This document shows, in pieces, positions 1-8,361 of a stretch of DNA of 64,000 nucleotides. Under the pieces are notes generated by a model that saw only the letters and a list, made by a program, of their open reading frames with translations, was not told the DNA's origin and searched no databases. The position numbers and the translations under genes are program-made. How positions within the stretch are numbered: position 1 is the stretch's first letter; every line of letters begins with the position of its first letter. This stretch comes from Glaciecola sp964418575 (GTDB taxonomy: Bacteria; Pseudomonadota; Gammaproteobacteria; Enterobacterales; Alteromonadaceae): positions 15,135-79,134 of the forward strand of contig CAYQMI010000001.1 of assembly GCA_964418575.1 (NCBI GenBank). The letters are read 5' to 3'.

Positions 1-648
1 CTTACCAGACTCGAGCCAAAAAAGGCGTTTGCAGCGTTGTGCGAGCTTCATATCGTGGGTAACAATGACCAAAGTAGACTGTGATTGCGCATGCAGTTCA
101 AACAGTAAATCTGCCACGCGCTTGCCTGTTTTTTCGTCTAAATTGCCAGTGGGCTCGTCGGCCAGTATTAGTTTTGGCTCATGCACCAAAGCTCGCGCAA
201 TGGCCACGCGCTGCTGCTCTCCACCCGAGAGTTGCTGTGGATAATGACTGCTTCTGTGCGACAGTCCAACGCGCTCAAGCATGGTTTTGGCTTTTTTGTT
301 TGCGTTAGCTTGGCCCGCTATGTCCAAAGGCAGTGCCGCGTTAGCTGCAGCGCTGAGGCTATCTATTAAATGAAATGACTGAAACACAATTCCCATGTTG
401 TCGCGTCTAAAATCAGCTAGCTCGTCAGCTGAGAGCTGCGACAAAGCCTGACCATTGAGGGTAATCGTTCCACTGGTAGGTTGCTCTAATGCAGCTAACA
501 ATTGCATTAGTGTAGTTTTCCCCGAGCCTGAAGGACCAACAATCGCGACGGTATCCCCACGCTCCATATCAAAGCTGATATTATCGAGCACTTTTAGAGG
601 CTTATCTTCGCTCTCATATTCCATGGTGAGTTGGGAAACTTGAATCAA
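1..648 (-). CDS. ABC transporter ATP-binding protein, LolD/YbbA type (partial, 3' end outside window)
   Basis: Energises an inner-membrane ABC system of the MacB/LolD class, in which the ATPase pairs with an FtsX-like permease. The minus strand reads a continuous frame with Walker A GPSGSGKTT (about residues 39-47), Q-loop VFQSF, the signature LSGGEQQRVAIARAL, Walker B LILADEPTGNLD and the switch His in IVTHD. I chose the TTG at 648 because AGGAG lies six bases upstream of it; the ATG at 624 would cut into the first beta strand. The frame is open at base 1, so the last few residues and the expected permease gene lie outside. YbbA and LolD are too alike to separate without the permease, so no symbol is given. 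Confidence 0.9.
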   Translation of the reverse strand, partial: MIQVSQLTMEYESEDKPLKVLDNISFDMERGDTVAIVGPSGSGKTTLMQLLAALEQPTSGTITLNGQALSQLSADELADFRRDNMGIVFQSFHLIDSLSAAANAALPLDIAGQANANKKAKTMLERVGLSHRSSHYPQQLSGGEQQRVAIARALVHEPKLILADEPTGNLDEKTGKRVADLLFELHAQSQSTLVIVTHDMKLAQRCKRLFWLESGK

Positions 649-815
649 GTTATACTCCTGCGCGCTTAGTAAAATACAAAGCATGTACGGGAGGGGATAG
701 TTATGAGACCAATATGATTGGTTTTTATTCTAGTCTAAGGCAAAGCAGCCTAGCGAGGCATGCAGAGCAGCACAAACAACAAAGCGCTTTCTTAGCTTTA
801 ATCGTTAGCTAGATT

Positions 816-1028
816 TCAGTGTTTCGACTTATCGAAACCAAAGTCTTTTTCGTTTTGTATCCGCAAAATTTCGTTAACCATAGCAAGAACAAAGAAGAAA
901 GGGATGATGTCTCCATTCAGTATCAACTCAATGCTCCCATGCTCAACAAAATGAGCAAAGCTGTAGTAAACCACATAAACACCGAAATAGCTGGCGGTAT
1001 CACTTATCAATTTTAATAAAATTTTCAT
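816..1028 (-). CDS. Small two-helix membrane protein, hypothetical (possible immunity protein)
   Basis: A 70-residue frame with two hydrophobic stretches (about residues 12-29 and 40-56) and a charged C-terminus rich in Asp and Lys. I recognise no family. It starts 44 bases after the stop of the partial peptide gene at 1072-1250, on the same strand, with a hairpin and T-run between the two. No convincing Shine-Dalgarno precedes the ATG, which weakens the call. Bacteriocin precursors are often followed by a small membrane immunity protein, and size and position would fit that role, but this is inference. The plus-strand frame over the same bases (819-1016) has no such membrane pattern and is taken as a shadow. 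Confidence 0.4.
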   Translation of the reverse strand: MKILLKLISDTASYFGVYVVYYSFAHFVEHGSIELILNGDIIPFFFVLAMVNEILRIQNEKDFGFDKSKH

Positions 1029-1030
1029 AA

Positions 1031-1065
1031 TTTAAAAACAGGCAAGTAAAGCCTACTCGCCTGTT
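1031..1065 (-). terminator. Hairpin with T-run (terminator or attenuator)
   Basis: AACAGGC at 1037-1043 pairs perfectly with GCCTGTT at 1059-1065, and AGTA/TACT extends the stem inward after one mismatch. Read on the minus strand the hairpin is followed by TTTTT (1034-1038). It lies seven bases after the stop codon of the minus-strand peptide gene (1072-1250) and directly before the ATG at 1028. It would end most peptide transcripts and let a fraction continue into the small membrane protein gene. Confidence 0.6.
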
Positions 1066-1071
1066 GCCTCA

Positions 1072-1250
1072 TTAAAGTAAAGGGTCCGTTTGTGCTTCCA
1101 AGTAGCTTCCTAAAGACTGTTCGCCTTTACCAGCGCCAATATCGTGAAGCCTTTTTGAACGACTACTATAAGCAGACTTGGCAAGAGAGTCACCTGTTTG
1201 TCTACCAACCCACTCCCAAAAATCTTCCCATGTTCCAGCACCGGCAACAA
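1072..1250 (-). CDS. Small peptide precursor with GA/GG-type leader site (partial, 5' end lost in gap)
   Basis: The minus strand holds an open frame from the gap edge to TAA at 1072-1074, encoding 59 residues that begin VAGAGTWEDFWEWVGRQTG and end LEAQTDPLL. The start codon and the N-terminal leader lie in the N block. The VAGA|GTW junction resembles a double-glycine-type cleavage site (hydrophobic residue at -4, Gly at -2, Gly/Ala/Ser at -1), and the following Trp- and Gly-rich amphipathic stretch resembles class II bacteriocins or microcins. This is pattern recognition, not a family match. The hairpin terminator at 1031-1065 follows directly. A minus-strand frame joining 1430 to 1110 through the Ns is in a different phase and is an artefact. 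Confidence 0.55.
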
Positions 1251-1350
1251 NNNNNNNNNNNNNNNNNNNNNNNNNNNNNNNNNNNNNNNNNNNNNNNNNN
1301 NNNNNNNNNNNNNNNNNNNNNNNNNNNNNNNNNNNNNNNNNNNNNNNNNN
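1251..1350. other. Assembly gap (100 N)
   Basis: Exactly 100 N, the usual placeholder for a gap of unknown length. It removes the 5' end of the minus-strand peptide gene. The phase of reading frames on the two sides need not agree. Confidence 0.99.
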
Positions 1351-1554
1351 ATAAGCTGAACTAAATACGTGTTTTTTAGTGAATTACAAGAAATGCCGCT
1401 CTGCGAGTTAATGCAAACTTGCATACACATCTTGTAACATTCTAATCACCCACTAAAACAAATTAAGCGCAGGCACTGCCTTGAGTTTGTTTTTGTTTAT
1501 GCCCTATACTCATAAAACTATAAGAATAATACCAACGCAGATAAAGGAAAACCA

Positions 1555-3186
1555 ATGGAAAGACGCGACTTTATAAAGTTAGGCGGTGCCGCTGGCGTGG
1601 GGGCATTGATGCTTCCATTAAGTGGCATAGCAGTTTCAGCAGAACAATTGCTCGATAAACCAATGGATGTAGCTTACAAGAAAAAGCTTGCCGATATTGC
1701 ATTAAACGCCGCCAAAGCTGCTGGTGCTAGCTATGCCGATGCACGAATTGGCCGCTACCTTAACCAGTTTGTTACCACTAGCGAAACCCGCGTCGACAAC
1801 ATTGTAAATACCGAATCTGCGGGCATTGGTGTACGTGTTATTGCTAATGGCACCTGGGGCTTTGCCTCAACCTCGAACATGACACCCGACAGCATCGCAA
1901 CCACCGCTCAACGCGCGGTTGCAGTGGCTAAGGCAAACTCTAAATTTCAAACATCTCCAGTTAAACTAGCTCCGGTCAAAGGTGTTGGCGAAGTAAGCTG
2001 GCAAACGCCTATCAAGAAAAATGCTTTTGAAATCCCCATCAAAGATAAAGTGGATTTACTACTATCGGTGAACGATGCAGCGATGGCAAATGGTGCAAAC
2101 TTTATCTCTTCATTGTTGTTTTTAGTGAATGAACAAAAATACTTTGCATCTACCGATGGGTCTTACATCGACCAAGACGTACATCGTTTGTGGGCACCGT
2201 TTACCGCTACCGCAGTTGGCCCCGAAGGCTTTAAACAGCGCAGCGGCTTAGGTAATCCAGTTGGCATGGGCTTTGAGTATCTCGACGGCCTTGAAAAAGA
2301 CAAAGTGAAAATCACGGGTGCTAACGTAGGCTATAACAATTCCTACGATATGCTTGAAGATGCTGAGGCAGCGGGTAAACAGCTCAAAGCCAAGTTAAAA
2401 GCAAAATCTGTGGAGCCGGGCAAATACGACATCGTATTAGATCCAGCCCATTTAATGCTGACTATCCATGAATCGGTAGGTCACCCACTCGAGCTAGACC
2501 GAGTACTCGGCTATGAAGCAAACTTTGCGGGCACGAGTTTCGCTACTCTCGATAAATGGAAGAGCGGTAAATTCCAATACGGCTCTGAAAGAGTCAATTT
2601 ATTTGCTGATAAAACCCAGCCTTACTCATTAGGTAACGTAGGTTACGATGATGAGGGCGTAAAAACTAAGCAATGGGATTTGGTAAAAGACGGCATATTA
2701 GTCAATTACCAAGCAACCCGAGACCAAGTGCACATGATTGACCAAAATGAATCACATGGTTGCTCTTACTCACAAAGCTGGCGCGATGTGCAGTTCCAGC
2801 GTATGCCCAATGTATCCCTTGCGCCTAACCCTGAAGATATCAGTGCCGAAGATGTGATCAAAGATGTTGAAGACGGCATCTACATCGCCGGGCGTGGTTC
2901 GTTTTCAATTGACCAACAACGCTATAACTTCCAATTTGGTGGTCAGCTCTTTTACGAAATTAAAGACGGCAAAATTACTGAGCAAATTGAAGATGTGGCC
3001 TATCAATCCAACACGCAAGAGTTTTGGAACAGCTGCGCACAAATGGCGGGCAAGTCGGATTATCGCGTAGGCGGTTCGTTCTTTGACGGTAAAGGACAGC
3101 CTTCGCAGGTAAGTGCAGTATCGCACGGTTGCCCCACCACGCGTTTTAACAACGTGAATGTCATCAACACAGCACGCAACGTGTAA
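1555..3186 (+). CDS. TldD-like metalloprotease with Tat signal peptide
   Basis: A 543-residue TldD/PmbA-family protein. TldD is the zinc-binding, catalytic half of the TldD-TldE heterodimer, which degrades unfolded peptides and removes the leader of microcin B17. The metal motif HESVGH (HExxxH) is at residues 305-310, followed by PLELD, and the usual C-terminal glycine/cysteine-rich strands are present. Unlike cytoplasmic TldD, it begins MERRDFIKLGGAAGVGALML, a twin-arginine signal, so export of the folded protein is expected. AAAGGA lies six bases before the ATG. It is the first gene of an eight-gene operon, and the TldE-like partner starts 28 bases downstream. The peptide gene at 1072-1250 is divergent from it. 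Confidence 0.9.
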   Translation: MERRDFIKLGGAAGVGALMLPLSGIAVSAEQLLDKPMDVAYKKKLADIALNAAKAAGASYADARIGRYLNQFVTTSETRVDNIVNTESAGIGVRVIANGTWGFASTSNMTPDSIATTAQRAVAVAKANSKFQTSPVKLAPVKGVGEVSWQTPIKKNAFEIPIKDKVDLLLSVNDAAMANGANFISSLLFLVNEQKYFASTDGSYIDQDVHRLWAPFTATAVGPEGFKQRSGLGNPVGMGFEYLDGLEKDKVKITGANVGYNNSYDMLEDAEAAGKQLKAKLKAKSVEPGKYDIVLDPAHLMLTIHESVGHPLELDRVLGYEANFAGTSFATLDKWKSGKFQYGSERVNLFADKTQPYSLGNVGYDDEGVKTKQWDLVKDGILVNYQATRDQVHMIDQNESHGCSYSQSWRDVQFQRMPNVSLAPNPEDISAEDVIKDVEDGIYIAGRGSFSIDQQRYNFQFGGQLFYEIKDGKITEQIEDVAYQSNTQEFWNSCAQMAGKSDYRVGGSFFDGKGQPSQVSAVSHGCPTTRFNNVNVINTARNV

Positions 3187-3214
3187 AAAGCAGCGAATAT
3201 AAGGAAGCAAAACA

Positions 3215-4558
3215 ATGACAATATTATCCGAAGCTAATGCAAAAGCGCTGCTAGAAAAAGTCGTAAAACTCTCTAAAGCAGACGAAGTAGAATGTGTACT
3301 AAACGGTATGGACGGTGGCAATATTCGCTATGCGCGAAATACCGTTTCAACAGCAGGCGAAGAGAGCGATTTAACCCTTGCGGTGCAGTCTACCTTTGGT
3401 AAACGCACAGGCGTAGCTACTATCAATGAGTTTGATAATGCCTCACTGGCAAAAGTCGTGAAGCGTTCTGAAGAGCTGGCAAAGTTAGCGCCAGAAAATG
3501 AAGAATATATGCCTGTGTTTGGTAAGCAAAAATACCTCGAATCAAATACATTTTTTGAGTCGGTTGCTCAAGCAACGCCAGAAACGCGAGCACAAGCGGC
3601 ACAAAACAGTATTGCACCATCTAAAAAAGACAAGCTAGTCGCCGCTGGGTTTTTAGAAGAAACGGTGAGCTTTGTTGCCATGATGAACAGCAAAGGTTTG
3701 TTTGCCTACAATACCAGTACTGATGTTGATTTTTCAGTCACCATTCGAACCGAAGATGGCACTGGCTCTGGTTGGTCTACTCGCAACTACAGCGACTACA
3801 AGCTGCTTGATACTGCTGAAGCCTCAAACATTGCCATTAACAAGGCGAAAAACTCGGTAAATGCCAAGGCACTAGAGCCTGGCAAATACACGGTAATTTT
3901 AGAGCCGGCAGCCAGTGTTGGCCTAATTGGTAATATGGCCAGAAACTTTGGGCAACGCGGCGCGGATGAAGGGCGCAGCTTTTTAAGTTATAAGCTTAAA
4001 GAGGGTGAGGATGCGAGCAAAGCACCAAAGAATCGCTTAGGCGAGAAAATGTTTGATGAAGTGGTGAATTTGTACAGCGACCCGCAGCATCCGATTGCGC
4101 CAGCAGCTCCTTTTGGTGACGACGGCTACCCGCGCAAACGGGTTGACTGGATTAAAAATGGCGTGGTAACAAACATGCCAAACACCCCATACTGGGCGAA
4201 GAAGACTGAAGTAGATTACATTCCTGCGCCTGGCAACCTTATTATGGAAGGTGGCGATCAAAGCCTTGAGCAAATGATAAAAAGCACGCGACGAGGCATT
4301 TTGGTCACGCGCTTGTGGTACATCCGCACGCTCGACCCGCAAACTTTGCTTTATACTGGCCTTACTCGCGACGGTACTTTTTATATTGAAGACGGTGAAA
4401 TTAAGTACCCAGTTAAAAACTTCCGCTTTAATGAAAGTCCGATTGTGATGCTTAACAATATTGAAGCATTAGGTAAACCAGAGCGAATTGACGGCAATAT
4501 GATCCCGCCAATGAAAATTCGCGACTTTACCTTCAGTAGCTTGTCTGACGCTGTATAG
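3215..4558 (+). CDS. TldE/PmbA-like metalloprotease partner
   Basis: A 447-residue member of the TldD/PmbA family. It lacks the HExxxH zinc motif, as TldE (PmbA) does, and should form the second half of a heterodimer with the preceding TldD-like protein. The central EPGKYTVILEPAASVGLIG segment corresponds to the EPGKYDIVLDPAHL segment of the partner, and both end in similar Gly-rich strands. No signal peptide is visible: the N-terminus MTILSEANAKALLEKVVKLS is a soluble amphipathic helix. If the pair acts outside the cytoplasm, this subunit would have to be carried through the Tat pore by its partner. GGAAG precedes the ATG at normal spacing. Confidence 0.88.
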   Translation: MTILSEANAKALLEKVVKLSKADEVECVLNGMDGGNIRYARNTVSTAGEESDLTLAVQSTFGKRTGVATINEFDNASLAKVVKRSEELAKLAPENEEYMPVFGKQKYLESNTFFESVAQATPETRAQAAQNSIAPSKKDKLVAAGFLEETVSFVAMMNSKGLFAYNTSTDVDFSVTIRTEDGTGSGWSTRNYSDYKLLDTAEASNIAINKAKNSVNAKALEPGKYTVILEPAASVGLIGNMARNFGQRGADEGRSFLSYKLKEGEDASKAPKNRLGEKMFDEVVNLYSDPQHPIAPAAPFGDDGYPRKRVDWIKNGVVTNMPNTPYWAKKTEVDYIPAPGNLIMEGGDQSLEQMIKSTRRGILVTRLWYIRTLDPQTLLYTGLTRDGTFYIEDGEIKYPVKNFRFNESPIVMLNNIEALGKPERIDGNMIPPMKIRDFTFSSLSDAV

Positions 4559-4596
4559 CGTTTGCAGGTCCGGCGTATTGATAGGATTATGTTGTC

Positions 4597-5304
4597 ATGG
4601 AATTAAGTCGTCGACGTTTTGTTATGTCGGCTTTAGCCCTTTGCGTATGTGCGGCTTTTCCTGCGCGCACAACAAGGGCTATGAGCAATGAGTATGACTT
4701 TTATTTTACGCGCCTAAGTTACGAATCGGGGAATTGGGAGGTAGACGAGCGCATGCCCGCTAACGTTCTCAATTCCTTGATTGAATATACAAGTTTACGT
4801 GTGGACCTGACCGAGCGAGTCATAGCCTTATCAGATCCTGCCATGTTGAGTTCTCCCTTTTGCTATATGGCTGGCCACAGACTAGTGCAGTTTAGCCGTC
4901 AGGAGCGTGAGAACTTTAAAACCTATGTTGAAAACGGTGGTTTTGTATTTGTAGACGATTGCAATCACGACATAGACGGTATGTTTGCGCGGACCTTTGA
5001 AGCGCAAATGGCTGATATTTTTGGTCCACAAGCCTTACAAAAAATTCCGAATGATCACCCCATTTACTCTTCATTTTTTGAATTTGACGGTCCACCGCGC
5101 ACTTCTGTAGAGCTAAACGGTTGGGGCGATGGTTTGGTGCATGAGTATTTAAAAGCAATTGAAATTAACGGTCGTATTGCGGTGCTCTACAGCAATAAAG
5201 ATTTGGGCTGTGAATGGGACTACGATTTTCGCAATAAACGCTGGTTGCGAGTGGACAACACGCGATTTGCAGTGAATATTGTGATGTACGCGATGACTGC
5301 ATAA
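4597..5304 (+). CDS. DUF4159 domain protein with Tat signal peptide
   Basis: A 235-residue protein that starts with SRRRFVMSALALCVCAAFP, a twin-arginine signal. The rest matches the DUF4159 pattern: a flavodoxin-like or GATase-like fold with FVENGGFVFVDDCNHD-type strands (here YVENGGFVFVDDCNHD, about residues 109-124), and a C-terminal RWLRVDNTRFAVNIVMYAMT segment that ends the domain. DUF4159 proteins recur beside MoxR/DUF58/BatA genes; their function is not known. It lies 38 bases after the TldE-like gene and 19 bases before moxR, so it is probably co-transcribed. It is a second protein with its own Tat signal in the operon. Confidence 0.85.
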   Translation: MELSRRRFVMSALALCVCAAFPARTTRAMSNEYDFYFTRLSYESGNWEVDERMPANVLNSLIEYTSLRVDLTERVIALSDPAMLSSPFCYMAGHRLVQFSRQERENFKTYVENGGFVFVDDCNHDIDGMFARTFEAQMADIFGPQALQKIPNDHPIYSSFFEFDGPPRTSVELNGWGDGLVHEYLKAIEINGRIAVLYSNKDLGCEWDYDFRNKRWLRVDNTRFAVNIVMYAMTA

Positions 5305-5323
5305 GTAAAACGAGAGAGCCTCA

Positions 5324-6322
5324 ATGAATGAGAAAGAAGTAGGGGATTTACTGGGTAAATTAGATTTAGTCAGCAGCGAAGTAGCTAAAGTGATTGTTGG
5401 TCAGCAAGAGGTTGTGTCTCAGCTTTTAGTGAGTATTTTGGCCGGTGGTCACTGTTTGTTAGAAGGTGTGCCAGGCTTAGCAAAAACCCTGATGGTTAGT
5501 ACCTTAGCTCAAACCTTAGAACTTGGCTTTAAGCGGGTTCAATTTACCCCAGATTTGATGCCAAGCGATATTATAGGCACTGAAATTCTAGAAACCGACA
5601 AAGAAACGGGACAACGTTTTTTTAAATTCCAAAAAGGGCCGGTATTTACCAATATTCTTCTTGCCGACGAAATCAACAGAACTCCAGCAAAAACTCAAGC
5701 AGCGCTGCTTGAGGCCATGCAAGAAAAGCAGCTAAGTTATGGGGGAGAGCATTACGACTTACCCGCGCCATTTTTTGTGCTAGCCACACAAAATCCAGTT
5801 GAGCAATCGGGCACCTATCCATTACCTGAAGCGCAGCTCGACCGCTTTTTAATGTTTGTGCGCGTTGATTATCCAAGCCAAGAAGATGAAATTGATATTC
5901 TAAAGCGAACCACTGGTAATTATCGACCGCAAGTTGAGCACACGCTTAATGCGCAGGACCTTATTGCTCTGCAAGGCCTCGTTCGTGAGATAGAAATATC
6001 TGATCCGCTACTTAACTATGTGGGTGATATTGTTAGAAACACGCGACCAGACAACACGCAGCTTGCAACAGTAAATGACTTCGTGCGCTGGGGAGCAGGG
6101 CCGCGAGCAGGACAGGCCTTGGTTTTGTGCGCAAAAGCCCATGCACTTTGCCAACATCGTTTTGCAGTAACACTTAAGGACATTCAGGCGATAGCGCACG
6201 CAGTATTAAGGCACAGAATATTGTTAAACTTTCAGGCAGAAGCTGAGGGCTTAACAAGCGATGAGGTGATCAAGCGCTTGCTAGGCGATATTAAACCGCC
6301 TAAAAGTGCCTTAGCAAACTGA
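5324..6322 (+). CDS. MoxR-type AAA+ ATPase
   Basis: A 332-residue MoxR ATPase. MoxR proteins act as chaperones that mature or insert cofactors into partner complexes, usually together with VWA-domain proteins. Walker A GVPGLAKT is at residues 48-55, Walker B ILLADEINRT at 111-120, sensor 1 FFVLATQNPVEQSGTYPLPEAQLDRF follows at about 147-172, and the C-terminal lid domain (AAA_lid_2) completes the usual length. The next gene is a DUF58/VWA protein, the standard partner. GAGAG precedes the ATG by a short distance. It is likely the cytoplasmic motor of this operon; the client is unknown. Confidence 0.95.
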   Translation: MNEKEVGDLLGKLDLVSSEVAKVIVGQQEVVSQLLVSILAGGHCLLEGVPGLAKTLMVSTLAQTLELGFKRVQFTPDLMPSDIIGTEILETDKETGQRFFKFQKGPVFTNILLADEINRTPAKTQAALLEAMQEKQLSYGGEHYDLPAPFFVLATQNPVEQSGTYPLPEAQLDRFLMFVRVDYPSQEDEIDILKRTTGNYRPQVEHTLNAQDLIALQGLVREIEISDPLLNYVGDIVRNTRPDNTQLATVNDFVRWGAGPRAGQALVLCAKAHALCQHRFAVTLKDIQAIAHAVLRHRILLNFQAEAEGLTSDEVIKRLLGDIKPPKSALAN

Positions 6323-6344
6323 TGCAATAAGGCGCTATCTTGTT

Positions 6345-7247
6345 ATGATGCCAACGCTTATTCAGCCAGCGCTGCTCGCGCAATTAAAAGACTTGCCTTT
6401 GGTTGCTAAAACCGTCGCGCAGGGGTTTTTACATGGCATTCACAGCAGTCATCAGCGCGGCAGCGGAATGGAATTTAATCAGTATAGAGCTTATGAGCCT
6501 GGCGACCCTCTGCAAAACATCGATTGGAAGCTTTTTGCTCGCAGCGACCGTTATTACGTGCGCGAAGCACAGCGAGAAAGCAACATACAAGTTTGGTTTT
6601 TGATAGATGCTAGCGCGTCTATGCTGCATAAATCTAGCGTGGCGAATAAAAGTCCTTGGCATAAGTTAGATTATGCTAAGCACTTAGCGGCCACTATGGC
6701 TTATTTAGCGCAGTCTCAAGGGGATTCAGTTGGCCTTTTAAGCTTGCATAGCAAAACACCCGAATTAGTGCCAGCAATGGCGGGGTATCAACACTGGCAG
6801 CGCTGCGTACTGCAACTTTCCAAGATACAAGCAGGCAGTGCCTTTCCGAGTATCGAGCAACTTAAACATCAACTAGCTCGGGTGCAAGAGCATGGTTTAG
6901 TGATTGTGATGAGTGATTTTTATCAGGAGTCGGAAGAAATTCTTGATGCACTTGCTCAATTGCAAAGCCCGCGCACAGATGTCATTGCAATGCACTTAAG
7001 CGGCGAAGACGAACAAAGCTTTCCTTATAAAGGCCGAATTCATTTTGAAGACAGAGAAAGCGGCGAGCGGCGCACACTTTCAGCAGCAAAGGCAAAACAA
7101 GCTTACTTATCGCAATTAGAAAACTTTAATGCTTCCTTAGATTTAAATCTCAAAGCGAAAGGGATCGCAAATGAAAAAGTCAGTATCGATGAACCCATGG
7201 ACCAAGCGCTGAGAAGGTTTTTGAAATTAAGGATTAGCAGAGCATGA
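6345..7247 (+). CDS. DUF58 (VWA-like) domain protein
   Basis: A 300-residue DUF58 protein. The hallmark EPGDPLQNIDWKLFARSD is at residues 51-68, followed by a VWA-type fold with the metal-site sequence DASAS at 88-92 and a second Asp in VIVMSDF. DUF58 proteins are the usual partner of MoxR ATPases. The stop overlaps the next start (ATGA at 7244-7247), so translation of the BatA-like gene is probably coupled. The start could be either of two adjacent ATG codons at 6345 and 6348; the choice makes one residue of difference. Confidence 0.93.
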   Translation: MMPTLIQPALLAQLKDLPLVAKTVAQGFLHGIHSSHQRGSGMEFNQYRAYEPGDPLQNIDWKLFARSDRYYVREAQRESNIQVWFLIDASASMLHKSSVANKSPWHKLDYAKHLAATMAYLAQSQGDSVGLLSLHSKTPELVPAMAGYQHWQRCVLQLSKIQAGSAFPSIEQLKHQLARVQEHGLVIVMSDFYQESEEILDALAQLQSPRTDVIAMHLSGEDEQSFPYKGRIHFEDRESGERRTLSAAKAKQAYLSQLENFNASLDLNLKAKGIANEKVSIDEPMDQALRRFLKLRISRA

Positions 7248-8107
7248 TCCCCTTACTGCTGTTCTTAGTCTTAGCTATTCCGGTAGCTATCCATATTTTT
7301 AGTCGAAGTGAAGGGAAGGTGCTGCTGTTTCCCTCCATCGCATTATTACCCAAGCAAAGTGCACCCACTGAAATACAAATAAAGCTGCATCAAAAACGCC
7401 TTTTGCTTGTTCGCTTGCTGTTGTTTTTTCTCGTTACTTTGATTTTATTATTTCCACTAATATTTGATTATTTTAAATTTGCCGAAGATAAACTCACGAA
7501 TTCAGCCTCCCCCCGTCAAGAGATAATTGTTATGCAAGACTGGTGGGAATTGAGCACTACAGAGCAAAAGCAGGGTTTACTGGCATCGCTTGAAGAAGAT
7601 GGCTTTGCCAAGGCAAGCACAATTATACTCGTTGCACATTCGCCCAGCGCTACTGATTCAAACCAGATGATTCGCTCAATATCATCGAAGGAGTTTTTGA
7701 ACAATGGAGCAAGCTATTCATGGTTCGCTACTCAAGCTGATGCTAAGCAAGAAAACACTAAGCAAGAAAACACTCAGGCTAGTGAGCTTGTTGGCGCAAG
7801 TCTACAAAGCAAGGAATTGAAGCGACAGTCCTTACACACACTAAACACATGGTCTATTGCACAGGCTCTGGCATCGAGCTTCGGTCCAAATGCAGCTATT
7901 CATATTTACAGCAGCAATCGCCTGTCGCAATTCGTGGGTGACTATGTGAACGTGGTATCAAAAGAACAAGCTGTCTTTTGGCATATTCTCGAAGCTCCTG
8001 ATCACTCCCAAAACCATGACGACGCTGAGAAAACGCAAGATGCTCTTGATACCTTGCAAAATAACGGGCCCATACGCCTCGCTTATGTAAAGCATGATAA
8101 TGAGGAG
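7244..8107 (+). CDS. BatA-like double-transmembrane protein, N-terminal part (cut by gap)
   Basis: The first 288 residues of an aerotolerance-regulator-type (BatA N-terminal, two-anchor domain) membrane protein. Residues 2-14 and about 49-70 form the two anchors, with the conserved VAIHIFSRSEGKVLLFPSIALL stretch between and after them. A long, poorly conserved extracytoplasmic region follows, including a short repeated KQENT motif near residue 168. The frame continues into the N block at 8108. The C-terminal remainder, in another phase, is at 8208-8355. BatA proteins normally sit with MoxR and DUF58/VWA proteins, as here. Confidence 0.85.
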
Positions 8108-8207
8108 NNNNNNNNNNNNNNNNNNNNNNNNNNNNNNNNNNNNNNNNNNNNNNNNNNNNNNNNNNNNNNNNNNNNNNNNNNNNNNNNNNNNNNNNNNNNN
8201 NNNNNNN
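8108..8207. other. Assembly gap (100 N)
   Basis: Exactly 100 N inside the BatA-like gene. The frame entering the gap (phase of 7244) and the frame leaving it (phase of the stop at 8353) differ by a non-multiple of three, so the true gap length is not 100. Confidence 0.99.
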
Positions 8208-8355
8208 GCGTCCACGTTTAGACGCTTTACAAAGTGAAGAAACAAATCCATGGCGTCAATGGTTAATTCTGCTTGCTGTACTTATTTTCTTTATTGAAAG
8301 ATTGTATAGCGAGTGGTCCTATCGCTTAGTCTCAAATTTGCCAGAGCGAGGGTAG
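8208..8355 (+). CDS. BatA-like protein, C-terminal part (cut by gap)
   Basis: From the gap edge a frame reads RPRLDALQSEETNPWRQWL and continues into a hydrophobic segment (LILLAVLIFFIERLY), ending at TAG 8353-8355. A single transmembrane helix near the C-terminus, preceded by an N-P-W-R motif, is typical of the end of BatA-like proteins. The earlier end at 8221 that results from reading through the Ns is an artefact. The next gene starts seven bases later, which keeps the operon spacing. Confidence 0.75.
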
Positions 8356-8361
8356 ATAAAA

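Noticed and set aside
708..722. ACCAAT-ATG-ATTGGT inverted repeat followed by T-run
   Set aside because: A six-pair AT-rich stem with no gene upstream on that strand; could be chance in an AT-rich promoter region.
1110..1430. Minus-strand frame of 106 codons spanning the N block
   Set aside because: It joins two phases through a gap of arbitrary length; the real coding phase on the left side is the one ending at 1072.
2905..3321. Minus-strand frame of 138 codons
   Set aside because: It lies antisense over the ends of two clear TldD/TldE-family genes, has no ribosome site, and its composition reflects the opposite strand.
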